NCBI GenBank assembly: GCA_965533275.1
Contig: CBESWG010000004.1
Span: 1-64,000 of the forward strand
Reading direction: 5' to 3'
Origin: JAUXEH01 sp965533275
GTDB lineage: Bacteria > Acidobacteriota > Aminicenantia > Aminicenantales > Aminicenantaceae
Length of the DNA: 64,000 bases
This document shows, piece by piece, positions 52,304 through 61,300 of the stretch. A program made the position numbers and the translations under genes. The notes under the pieces were generated by a model. The model saw nothing but the letters and a program-made list of their open reading frames with translations. It was not told where the DNA came from and ran no database searches. How positions within the stretch are numbered: the stretch's first letter is position 1; every line of letters starts with the position of its first letter.

Positions 52304-52763
52304 CACACCTGTTCTAGATATAGAAAAAATAATGGGGATCCTTCCCCATCGGTACCCCTTTCTGCTCGTCGATCGAATTCTGGAGATCTCTCCGGGCGAA
52401 AGTATCGTCGCTCTGAAGAATGTGACCAGCAATGAGCCGTTTTTTCAGGGACATTTCCCCCAGTACAAGGTCATGCCCGGGGTACTGATCATCGAGGCGA
52501 TGGCTCAGGCCGGCGGTGTCCTCCTGTCCCATTCGATTGAAAAGCCCGAAACAAAGCTGGTGTTCTTGAGCAAGATCAACAATGCAAAATTCCGTAAAAC
52601 TGTGATCCCGGGTGATCAGCTGGAGATACATGTCACCCTGTTGAAGGTTAAAAAGGGATTCAGCCAGATCGAAGCCAAATCCTATGTCGACGGCCAGGTC
52701 GTGGCCGAAGCCGAGATAATGGCGTCAGTGGTCGAGCTCGAGGACCTGCATGCCGGATCTTAA
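52275..52763 (+). CDS. fabZ: 3-hydroxyacyl-ACP dehydratase FabZ
   Basis: 162 residues, hot-dog fold. ILPHRYPFLLVDRIL and FFQGHFPQYKVMPGVLIIEAMAQAGG carry the catalytic His (GHFP) and Glu (IEAMAQ). It dehydrates 3-hydroxyacyl-ACP and here sits with lipid A genes, sharing the 3-hydroxyacyl-ACP pool with LpxA. The ATG at 52275 gives the usual N-terminal length but overlaps ompH by 29 bases; a later ATG at 52332 would remove part of the conserved N-terminus. It overlaps lpxA by 14 bases. Confidence 0.95.
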   Translation: MPQKLPQKNNTPVLDIEKIMGILPHRYPFLLVDRILEISPGESIVALKNVTSNEPFFQGHFPQYKVMPGVLIIEAMAQAGGVLLSHSIEKPETKLVFLSKINNAKFRKTVIPGDQLEIHVTLLKVKKGFSQIEAKSYVDGQVVAEAEIMASVVELEDLHAGS

Positions 52764-53577
52764 CGAAACCCGGGTCGATCCTACGGCCACCGTACACCCC
52801 CGGGCTGACCTGGATCAGGGGGTCCAGGTGGGTCCCGGATGCGTGATCGGCGAGTCTGTCTCCGTGGGCAAAAACACGCGGCTGGACGCCCATGTCTACC
52901 TGACGGGACATACGCGGGTGGGTGAATCCTGTCGATTTTTCCCCTATTCTGCGGTGGGTACCGAACCTCAGGATACCGGGTACCAAGGAGAAGAAACCCG
53001 GGTAGAGATCGGGGATCGAAACCTGTTTCGCGAATTTTTGACGATCAACCGGGGGACGCCCAAAGACGAGGGGACGACGCGCATCGGGAGCGACAACTAT
53101 TTCATGGCATACTCCCACATCGCTCATGACTGCCAGGTCGGGGATAGGATCGTGTTTATGAACGGTGTTACACTGGCCGGGCACTGTCGTATCGACGACT
53201 ACGCCCAGATCAGCGGTTATTGTGGGATCCATCAATTCTGCCGGATCGGGAAGTATTCTTATATCGGAGGCTTTTCCACGATCACACAGGATGTCCTTCC
53301 GTTCTGTAAGGTGGTGGGGGCACGGCCTCCGCTCATCTTTGGGCCCAATGCCATCGGTCTTCGGCGCTGCGGATTTGCCCGCGACCGCATCAAGGCGATC
53401 AAGGGCATGTTCCAGCTGATCTTTTTTTCGGACCTGAACACCTCGCAGGCCCTGGCACGGATCGGAGCGGAATTCCCACCCAGCGAAGACCGGGAAGAGA
53501 TTGTTTCTTTCATTCAAACCTCCCGGCGGGGGATCGTGAAAAAAGCATCCGACGAATGGACAAAAGACTTGGAGTGA
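52750..53577 (+). CDS. lpxA: UDP-N-acetylglucosamine acyltransferase LpxA
   Basis: 275 residues of left-handed beta-helix hexapeptide repeats (VHPRADLDQGVQVGPG onward) and a C-terminal helical domain. The catalytic His lies in the segment YCGIHQFCRIG. It attaches 3-hydroxyacyl from ACP to UDP-GlcNAc, the first step of lipid A synthesis. The order fabZ-lpxA-lpxI is conserved. The segment GGFSTITQDVLPF is slightly unusual and may reflect altered acyl or sugar selectivity. It overlaps both neighbours. Confidence 0.95.
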   Translation: MPDLNETRVDPTATVHPRADLDQGVQVGPGCVIGESVSVGKNTRLDAHVYLTGHTRVGESCRFFPYSAVGTEPQDTGYQGEETRVEIGDRNLFREFLTINRGTPKDEGTTRIGSDNYFMAYSHIAHDCQVGDRIVFMNGVTLAGHCRIDDYAQISGYCGIHQFCRIGKYSYIGGFSTITQDVLPFCKVVGARPPLIFGPNAIGLRRCGFARDRIKAIKGMFQLIFFSDLNTSQALARIGAEFPPSEDREEIVSFIQTSRRGIVKKASDEWTKDLE

Positions 53578-54362
53578 TCGCCGGGTCCGGCGAATCCCCC
53601 TCCTTCATCCAAACCCGGGCCCAGGCCTTGGGATACAGCTGTGTGACTGCGGCCCTCCGGGAAGAAGCAGATCCTAGGCTCGAGGAACAGGGCGGCCCGC
53701 TGGCATGGTTCGCCGTGACGGATGTCGCGGGGATCGTCCGATTCTTCAAATCTCACAGCATCACGGAAGCCGTATTCGCCGGCAAGGTCGATCCCCGCCA
53801 CCTCTACGAAAAAAAGAGACTGGGAACTGCCCTACTGAGCCTGCTGCAGCGCGGAAGAGACCGGAGCGCCGAATCCGTGATCCGGGCCGCTATGGAGTAT
53901 TTTGCGCGCCATGGGATCGATTTCATCTCTCCCGAACCTTTTTTTGCTGAGGTAATGTGCGTGCCTGGGCTTCTATCTCGATCCAAGCCCGATCCCACTG
54001 TGGAGGCAGACATCGATTGGGGATGGGAGCGGGCACGGCAGCTGGCCGATGCGGATGTCGGTCAGTGTATCGTGGTCAAAGACAAGGCCGTCGTGGCGAT
54101 CGAAGGGATGGAAGGGACGGATGCAGCCATCCGGCGGGGAGGAGAACTGGCGGGAGAGGGATTTGTCGTCATCAAGCTGGCGCGTTCCAATCAGGACCCG
54201 CGCATCGATCTTCCGGCCGTGGGTCTTGAGACCGTCGAAGGCCTGGTATCAGCCGGTGGGAGAGCACTGTGTTTCGAAGCGGGTAAGATGCCCTTCTTCC
54301 AGAAAGACGCCGCCCTGGGGCTCGCGGATCAACATGGGATCGTGGTCCTGGCCCGCTCATGA
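53556..54362 (+). CDS. lpxI: UDP-2,3-diacylglucosamine pyrophosphatase LpxI
   Basis: 268 residues of the DUF1009 family. It has GVIAGSGESPSFIQTRAQ at the N-terminus and the C-terminal signature VVIKLARSNQDPRIDLPAVGLETV with the metal-binding acidic residues. LpxI hydrolyses UDP-2,3-diacylglucosamine to lipid X, replacing LpxH. The start overlaps lpxA by 22 bases. No lpxC, lpxD, lpxB or lpxK is in the window. Confidence 0.93.
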   Translation: MDKRLGVIAGSGESPSFIQTRAQALGYSCVTAALREEADPRLEEQGGPLAWFAVTDVAGIVRFFKSHSITEAVFAGKVDPRHLYEKKRLGTALLSLLQRGRDRSAESVIRAAMEYFARHGIDFISPEPFFAEVMCVPGLLSRSKPDPTVEADIDWGWERARQLADADVGQCIVVKDKAVVAIEGMEGTDAAIRRGGELAGEGFVVIKLARSNQDPRIDLPAVGLETVEGLVSAGGRALCFEAGKMPFFQKDAALGLADQHGIVVLARS

Positions 54363-54399
54363 GCATTTTGTGTTCCCTGCTTCGGATTGAGCGGGAGTG

Positions 54400-54408
54400 T
54401 GGTATAAT
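54400..54408 (+). promoter_or_regulatory. Extended -10 promoter of the Gfo/Idh oxidoreductase gene
   Basis: TGGTATAAT at 54400-54408: a perfect extended -10 box. No clear -35 lies 17 bases upstream. The ATG at 54450 is 41 bases downstream with GAGAGGATCAGAGG as a purine-rich ribosome binding region. Confidence 0.6.
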
Positions 54409-54449
54409 ACCCCTCCAAACACTAGAGAGGATCAGAGGTAATATTCACG

Positions 54450-55364
54450 ATGGATAAAGTCCGGATCGGCATCATCGGAGTTGGTTATCTGGGCACGCAG
54501 CATGCCCGCATCCTGTCTTATCTTGAGGGTGCGGAACTCAAAGGTGTTGCGGATATCGACCTGAAGAAATCCATGCTCATCGGGAACCGCCACGGTGTGT
54601 CCTACTGCCAGAATTTTGTGGATATGCTGGATGAGATCGATGCGGCCATCGTGGCCACCCCCACCTCCGAACATTTTTCCATCACCGAGAGACTCCTCCA
54701 GGAGGGGAAATCGGTGCTGGTGGAAAAACCCATGACCGACACAGTTGAACAGGCGGAAAAACTGGTCGGCCTGGCCAAGAAGAACAAGCTTGTTTTCCAG
54801 GTCGGACACCTGGAGCGATTCAACCCGGCCGTGGAAGCTCTGCAGGACCTGATCTCCGAACCCAAGTTTATCGAAGTACAGCGGCTGGGTTCGTTCTCGG
54901 CCCGCTCCCTGGATACCAACGTGGTCCTCGACCTTATGATCCATGATCTGGACATCATCCTCGACCTGATCCAAGATGACGTAAAGGTCATCCGCTCGTC
55001 TGGGATCCATGTGCTCTCGGAAAAGTTCGATATCGCCAATGCACGCTTGGAGTTCGAATCCGGGTGTGTGGCGACCCTGACAGCCAGCCGGGTGCATCAG
55101 GGGAAGGTGAGGAACCTGAGGATCTTCGAACCCACCGCCTACTATTCCATCGATTACATCGATCAGGCCGTCAAGGTGTTCCCTCTGAACGGCCGGCAAA
55201 CCGATATCAAGGAACTGAAGATCAAGAAGGAAGAACCTCTAAAAAAAGAGCTGCAGAGCTTCATCCGATGCATCGGGGACAAAAAGCCGCGGAAAGTCAG
55301 CGGCATCGAAGGGCTGCGTGCCTTGAAGCTGGCCCACAAGGTCCTGGCCGAGATAGAAACCTAA
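54450..55364 (+). CDS. Gfo/Idh/MocA family NAD(P)-dependent oxidoreductase
   Basis: 304 residues. Rossmann motif GIIGVGYLGTQHARIL and the family EKP motif (LVEKPMTDT), with GHLERFNPAVEAL and LMIHDLDIILDL in the catalytic domain. This ERFNP/HDLDI type commonly follows lpxA or lpxI in other diderms. One known member, GnnA, oxidises UDP-GlcNAc at C3 on the way to a diamino lipid A sugar, but the aminotransferase GnnB is not seen nearby. It has its own promoter in the 87-base gap after lpxI. The last four bases overlap the convergent M48 gene. Confidence 0.85.
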   Translation: MDKVRIGIIGVGYLGTQHARILSYLEGAELKGVADIDLKKSMLIGNRHGVSYCQNFVDMLDEIDAAIVATPTSEHFSITERLLQEGKSVLVEKPMTDTVEQAEKLVGLAKKNKLVFQVGHLERFNPAVEALQDLISEPKFIEVQRLGSFSARSLDTNVVLDLMIHDLDIILDLIQDDVKVIRSSGIHVLSEKFDIANARLEFESGCVATLTASRVHQGKVRNLRIFEPTAYYSIDYIDQAVKVFPLNGRQTDIKELKIKKEEPLKKELQSFIRCIGDKKPRKVSGIEGLRALKLAHKVLAEIET

Positions 55365-56806
55365 CGGATGACCTTGATTGTGCTCCCCCGCTCTGGGGCC
55401 TGATCCAGTTCCCCCGAATTCATGATCGCGAATTGGGGCCAGAGCTCCTTCGCCATACCCTCCCTCTGAAAGATGGCCTGCAGCGTCCGCCGCCCGTCTG
55501 CGGCCACAAGTTTGATCCGCGTGGGCTGGCGATCCAGATATCTCCGGTCGGTGAGCCTGCGGAAGGAAGAGGCCGTCGCCCCGAAGGAGGGTGCGTATTT
55601 GTCGTATTCCTGCACGCGGCTCAGCCCCATGAACGTGTAAATATATGAGGCGTATTGGATATAGGTCACATGCAGCCGCAGCTTGGTCCCGTCCTCCTGG
55701 GTTCCGTCCCAGATCTGCTGATAGGCAGCCAGCCCGTTGATGTTCCGGCCCTGTTCCCCGCGCAGGCTCGCCCCCTCGAAGTCTTTGGCCTTTTGCGCCG
55801 CGAAGGCTGAGGGAGCTTGATCATTTTGCTCTGCCTGGAGGATGATTCCCGCGTCTTCCTTGGGAGAGACCATGATCACTTGTGCGGGGAGATTCTGGAC
55901 CTTCCATTCCCCCGGGAACGTGTAGGCAAACCTGAGACCCGGGTGGTAGAACGAGCCTTCCTCGACGTATCCCTGGCGCGGATCGCTCCCGTATACCATG
56001 CCTTGGATCCGTTTGAAGTAATCGCTGGTCCGTACGTTCAGGCCGTAATCTTCTTCCGTTATCATGGCCCGCGTGTTCTCGATGCGTTCACTGGTCAGAG
56101 GATGCGTGGACAGGAATCCAGGGAGTGCCTGTCCCCCTGACATGTCGCCCATCTTTTCCAGCGTTGCGAAGAAGTCGATCATCTTGGCGGGATTGTACCT
56201 GCCGCTTCGTGAGTAGGCGACACCCAGTTGATCTGCCTCCCGCTCGTCGTCCCGGCTGTACTGCAGGAACAGCAGCTGTACGCCGGTGCCTGCCAGCCCG
56301 GCCAATCCGGCGAAGGTCTCACTCAGGGCGCTCCCGACCGCCAACCCCGCTGAGGCCAGCACGGCATTGCTGAGGCGGCTCATGCTGTGCCGTGCATTGA
56401 CATGCCCCAGTTCGTGCCCCAGGACCACGGCCAGCTCCGCCTCGGAGTTCATCATCGCCAGGATCCCCCGGGTCACATAGATGTATCCGCCGGGTGCCGC
56501 GAAGGCGTTGACCACCGGTGAATCCAGGACCGCGAAGTGGTACTCGAGTTCGGGCCGATGCGTGTGGCCCGTCATGGTTTCCGCGATCCGGATCACATAG
56601 GCATTGAGCTCGGGATCGTCATAGAGACCGAACTGCTGCTGGATCTGTGCATGGGTTTGCTGGCCCATGGCGATCTCATCCTGCTCGGAATAGAGCATGA
56701 GCTGGCGGCGCCCCGTGACGGGATTGACCGCGCAGGCTTGGACCAGCAGCAGGAGCACACAGACGGTCAGGACATAGAGATGAGTGCGTAAACTAGAGCT
56801 TCTCAT
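55361..56806 (-). CDS. M48 family zinc metallopeptidase lipoprotein (BepA/LoiP-like)
   Basis: 481 residues. A lipoprotein signal ends at VQAC (Cys25). The peptidase domain has HELGH at 131-135 with zinc ligands His131 and His135, catalytic Glu132, and the third ligand in DDEREADQLG. The C-terminal half (about 280-480) lacks TPR repeats of BepA and carries a beta-rich region ending in a LysM-like WPQFAIMNSGEL segment. It probably removes misfolded outer-membrane proteins in the periplasm. Its start overlaps the stop of the upstream gene (ATGA), so the two are cotranslated. Confidence 0.9.
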   Translation of the reverse strand: MRSSSLRTHLYVLTVCVLLLLVQACAVNPVTGRRQLMLYSEQDEIAMGQQTHAQIQQQFGLYDDPELNAYVIRIAETMTGHTHRPELEYHFAVLDSPVVNAFAAPGGYIYVTRGILAMMNSEAELAVVLGHELGHVNARHSMSRLSNAVLASAGLAVGSALSETFAGLAGLAGTGVQLLFLQYSRDDEREADQLGVAYSRSGRYNPAKMIDFFATLEKMGDMSGGQALPGFLSTHPLTSERIENTRAMITEEDYGLNVRTSDYFKRIQGMVYGSDPRQGYVEEGSFYHPGLRFAYTFPGEWKVQNLPAQVIMVSPKEDAGIILQAEQNDQAPSAFAAQKAKDFEGASLRGEQGRNINGLAAYQQIWDGTQEDGTKLRLHVTYIQYASYIYTFMGLSRVQEYDKYAPSFGATASSFRRLTDRRYLDRQPTRIKLVAADGRRTLQAIFQREGMAKELWPQFAIMNSGELDQAPERGSTIKVIR

Positions 56807-57564
56807 TCCTTCTTGAAGAAGGCGTCGTCCAGCCCGGTGTTGAACTTGATCTCATCCAGGGTGATGATCATGAACTCTTCACCGTCCGTGAACTGTGTGA
56901 TGGTATGCGCCGCCTTCATGCCGGCCACTTCTTTGTAATCCGTGGTAAAACTCTCGACCTCCGCTTCGACACCGGTCATCGGATTGGGGGCGATGGCCAG
57001 GCTTTTGTAGAGCAGATGGGTCTTGCTGTCGATGTGCAAAGTGACTTCGTACCCGTCGGCGTAGGTCATCAGCAGGACGTCGTAGTCCTTGTCCTCGAGC
57101 TTTTCCTGCCCCTTGAATGTATAGACGATCCCATACTTCCCGGGATCGAGATACGCGGCATCGCCGATCGCCTGCCGTTTCATGTCTTCCAGCTGGTCGC
57201 CGGGAAGATCGTCTACGGATCCGGTCTGAGGATTGATCATCCAACCGGACTCCCCGTCGAAGGCCGTGGTGATGCTCATGCCCATGATCTCGATGTCCAT
57301 GCGGAGCATGTTTCCCTTTTTGGAGTAGAGGGTGGCGGAGCCTTCCATCCCCATGGACGGCATTTCCATGGTACCTGTGGCCGTCATGTCGTTGACGGCA
57401 GTCATGGCCTTCCTTCCGCCCATGGCCTCGAGCATCTTCTCCAGCACCTGCAGGGCCTTTACATCGGATTGTTTGGCCTCTTGCGCCTCCAGCCAGCTGA
57501 TAGATGCAGAGATCAGTCCCATTGAGAGCACACAAACTACAGCAAAGACAAGTATTCGTTTCAT
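56803..57564 (-). CDS. Secreted protein with a probable LolA/LolB-like fold
   Basis: 253 residues. A signal peptide (MKRILVFAVVCVLSMGLISAS) is followed by a helix (VLEKMLEAMGGRKAMTAVND) and beta-strands such as GSATLYSKKGNMLRMDIE and GESGWMINPQTG. These look like the half-barrel fold of LolA, LolB and RseB-type proteins, or DUF4292-like outer-membrane lipoproteins. Met-rich segments (TMEMPSMGMEG) are unusual. It is cotranscribed with the M48 peptidase. The ATG follows AAGGAGGACCTC. Function is unknown. Confidence 0.7.
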   Translation of the reverse strand: MKRILVFAVVCVLSMGLISASISWLEAQEAKQSDVKALQVLEKMLEAMGGRKAMTAVNDMTATGTMEMPSMGMEGSATLYSKKGNMLRMDIEIMGMSITTAFDGESGWMINPQTGSVDDLPGDQLEDMKRQAIGDAAYLDPGKYGIVYTFKGQEKLEDKDYDVLLMTYADGYEVTLHIDSKTHLLYKSLAIAPNPMTGVEAEVESFTTDYKEVAGMKAAHTITQFTDGEEFMIITLDEIKFNTGLDDAFFKKE

Positions 57565-57584
57565 GAGGTCCTCCTTTTTCGTGT

Positions 57585-57613
57585 ATTGTAAACGGATAGC
57601 CGGGCCGAGTAAA
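57585..57613 (-). promoter_or_regulatory. Promoter of the secreted protein-M48 peptidase operon
   Basis: On the minus strand TTTACT (57613-57608), a 17-base spacer and TACAAT (57590-57585). The start codon at 57564 is 20 bases away with AAGGAGGACCTC between, a normal short leader. Confidence 0.55.
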
Positions 57614-57645
57614 CAGCTTTTTTATGGTGGGAGGATGTCGCCCCT

Positions 57646-58380
57646 GTGAACTTCCCCTTGATCCGCTATCTGGAATGGACCAAGACACTGAGCGGGTGCC
57701 GCATCAACCTGTGCCCCAGCAGCATCGACAAGCTCTCCCTGTCCTCGCGTTCACTGGATCTTTCAGGGATCGAGATCTCGGGGCCGAATCACTATGGATT
57801 CGCTCCCTTGATGGAAGAACTGGCCTCCAGGTATGGAACACAGCCAGAGAATGTGGTCACGACACTGGGATCGTCCCAAGCCCTGTTCCTGGCCTGTGCC
57901 GGCCTCCTGGAAACCGGTGACCGTGTTCTGGTCGAGAAGCCCACCTATGAGCCCCTCTGGGCGGTCCCTTCAGCCCTGGCCAAAACGGTGTGGAGGATCA
58001 TCGACCACATGCATGTGGAGGGGGTGTACCTGGGCGAACAGGTCGCCCTGCAGTGCCTAGCACAGGGGGAGTCCATACGATCGCGGTTTTCCGAACGCAT
58101 CCAGGCCAACTTGTCCCTGCTCAGGGAGTTTATCCAGGCGGAAGAGCGTCTGTCCTGGGTCGAGCCGCGGGGAGGTGTGATCGCCTTCCCCCGTGTCGAG
58201 GCCGGCTTCGATGGGGACCGGCTGGCCGAGCACCTCAGGGAGAAATATGCCACGTGTGTCGTACCCGGCCGATTCTTTGAGTCACCCCGGCATTTCCGCA
58301 TCGGATTCGGGGGCGAGCCCAAGGAATTCCAGAAGGGGATCGCCTTCCTCAAACACGCGCTCGATGATCTGTCGGGCTAG
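57646..58380 (+). pseudogene. PLP-dependent aminotransferase (class I/MocR-like) with a large internal deletion
   Basis: 244 residues where the family has about 370. The N-terminal part is normal (NHYGFAPLMEELASRYG, TTLGSSQALFLACAGLLETGDRVLVEKPTYEPL). The sequence then jumps at about codon 113 from AVPSALAK to TVWRIIDHMHVEGVYLGEQ, which belongs after the cofactor region. About 120 codons are missing, including the PLP lysine (SKxxG) and the DEVY Asp. The frame is kept to the end, so the deletion was in-frame. It cannot bind PLP covalently and is most likely a decaying gene. The GTG start at 57646 follows GGGAGGA at ten bases. Confidence 0.75.
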
Positions 58381-58395
58381 GTGGCTGCCGCAGGC

Positions 58396-61300
58396 TCACC
58401 GCCTGTCTTTCTGAGATCCCGGCCGTTTTCGGACAAAGCTGATGTGGATCCTGTCGCCGCTCTCTTCTTCGATTCGTTCGCGTATGAAATCTGCCTCCAT
58501 CAGGTAGTCGGCATGGGCCCTGAGGTAGGTCAGTCCCTGTTCGACGAGAAATCCCAGCCACTCGCCCTGAGCGGTTTCGTCCATGAGCTCGGGCGTCTCT
58601 TCGGCAAAGGTGATGCGCCTCCTCTCTGTGAGACGGTCCGCGCGTGAGGAGCGGCGCCTGGCATACAGGTTGACACCGTCATAGCGTTCGAGGTAATTCA
58701 TGTGGGGATGCCAGCGTGCCGCCCAACGATAGTATCGGTCGTAGAAGCGGCGGTTGGACGCATGGATGTCCGGCCGGTCCTGCATCCCCCGGATGATGAA
58801 CCCCATGAGATCCTGTCCCGCCTCGGACAGGTCAGGGTAGAGAGGCCGGGAGAGCGCACGGAAATACGCGAACCAACCCCTGGGGATCCAGTAGTCCCTG
58901 AACAGATAGGGGGCATAGCCGGAGAAGGGCTGCACCCATTCGTGCGAGGGGTAGCCGTGCAGGTTGAGATAGACATCCGGCAGCCATTTTCCGTTGAGCA
59001 TGCCCCGGACCTTGGCCTCAGGGAGCAGGGGACGGGAGGCCCCGGTCTGATATCCGATGTCCATACCCAGCGAAGAGTACCGCCCGGCATGCAGGCTGTG
59101 AAATGGGGTGAGCTGCTGGAGCTCATAGGCCAGGGCCGCCCCATCCGGGTTCTCCATGGGATGAAGTACGAAGTTCACATTGGCTGCGTATTTCCGGTAC
59201 TCCGGGTCCGTTGCCAGGAGTTCGGCGAAGCGCAGGATGTAGTTGGTAGAGCTGACCTCATTGGCGTGCTGACGGCCGCTCATGTAGAGCGTGGGCTTGG
59301 CGGTCACGAGGCGCGGCAGGGAGACGTAGGTGCTGAGGGGAGAAAATATTTCCATCACGGGGATTTCCCTCTCTTCGTAGGAATTCCCGGCGATATAGCT
59401 CCTGATGCCGGGGAGGGATGACAGAGCGCCGACGATCTCCAAACACATCTCAGGTGAGATGATCTCCTCAGTGGGCACGATCCCTGCTTCGGCCTTGGAC
59501 GGTTTCGCTCGTGGGGAGGGCTGCAGGTGCGAGGGAGCTACAGCAAGCTGGGCTTCCTTGACCAGGTCTTCGAACTTGATCCGGACTTTGAGGGTGCCCA
59601 CGCCCGGGAACTGCAGGGCCGGCACCAGGCCCCGTGTGGTCAAATCTTCCATGTGGTCCAGAATGTCGAGCAGTGCGAGATACTCCTTTTCCGTCCCGAT
59701 CTCGATCGTCGTGTAGACCCGGTCGAGGCGTTCCTGGTTGGAATCGTAGACGAGCGCCGGGATGCGGACCGCTTTGGGCTTGAATTTCGGGAACACAAAT
59801 TTCCGGCTGTTCGGATGTTTCCCCGGCTCCTGCCAGCGCAGCTCCATCTGCGGTGTCCGGGCCTGCCAGTCCGAGAATGTGACCTTGACGCGGCCGCCCT
59901 CCCCCTCGAGCGAGGGATGGAACTTGGGGAGTATGTTGCCCGGTGCTGAGTAACGGGAGGAATCCTCGGGGATCTTCTGATCCGGATCCGGCTCGATCTC
60001 CGTTATCCCCCGCAGGAAGTCCAGTGTGTCGAAATACAGCTCATCATGGAGGGCCTCCAGGCTGCTCACAACCTCCTCGTCCAGGCCGAGCTGGTAATCC
60101 GGTTCGCTCAGCCACAGCTCGATGAACAAGCGCTTGAAATAGGGTTGTTTCTCGAATGAGGGGCGGTTCCCTGTCTTTTTTAATATGTGGGAATAGACCT
60201 CCTCGAGGATCTCTTCCTGGTAAAACGCCCAGAATCGTTCCAGGTCGCTGCGGATCTCCGCGTCGGCGAGCGTTTCCCCTCCTGACTTGACCGTCATCCA
60301 GCCGGTTGTCACACGCACATCTCCCCACTCAGGCAGGGCCACTAGGTACGGTGCATCTCGTGTGTGGGGCGAGAACGCTTCGAGGAGCAGGACCTCTCCT
60401 GAGGCGCTCAGGGCCGCGACCTCGTAGACGGGCTCGGCATCGTCCTTCAGCTCGAAAACGATCCGTTCCAGAGGCACAGAGGTCTGGCGCGCGATGAATT
60501 CGTCCACGGGGTAGAGTTCCTGAAGCCAGCGGTACGGATCGCTGTAGAAACGCTTAGGGTAACTGAGATCGTCATGCGCTGCGGCAAACCGGACAACCAC
60601 TTCGTGGATCCCCTCGATGGCGGCCATCCGCGGCATGACTCTCTCTAAGATCCAGAAAAAACCTTGTTTATAGGAGGAAGAGACCTCGATATCCCCGGGC
60701 GGAAGGGACATATCCTGCAGAAGTGCGATCACCTGATCCTTCAGGCGGGCGCGGACCTGCGGAGACTCGGAAAGGCCCAGGCTAACGGAAACCGGGGCCT
60801 CGGTCTTTCCCAGGCTGGAGAGACGCTGCCTCAGGAGATCGAGGGCCTGCCGGCCCTCCCAAACGAATTCTTTTTCTTTCGAAAAGACGACCTTCTCATC
60901 CTGCATCGCGATCGTCGTGAGGTCGATCCTCTCGGCTCGAATGCTCTCTTCCAGGAAGCTCTCCACCGCCTTTTCATAATCCGGTCCGGGGCGGGGGAGG
61001 GTCATTTTCACCTCCAGGAAATCTAGGGATTTGTCCTGCAGTGCCTCTACCGTCTTTTTCAACTGGAAGAGCAGGTAGGCCTCCGCGCTCCCCCGTTTTC
61101 CCTGGAGGAGCTCATGGATGGCATCCGGAATGTCCTTCAATCCAGGGGACTCCTCATGGAATCTCGTGAAATAGGGGAACCTGCGGCCGAAATAGGCAAG
61201 GGCCTCTCCTGCCGAGGCATCGTCTTTGCCGATCACGGCGACCGCGTTGGATTTGTTGAATGCCTGGGGCACGACCTGAATTGAGGCCTGTCCATCCTCA

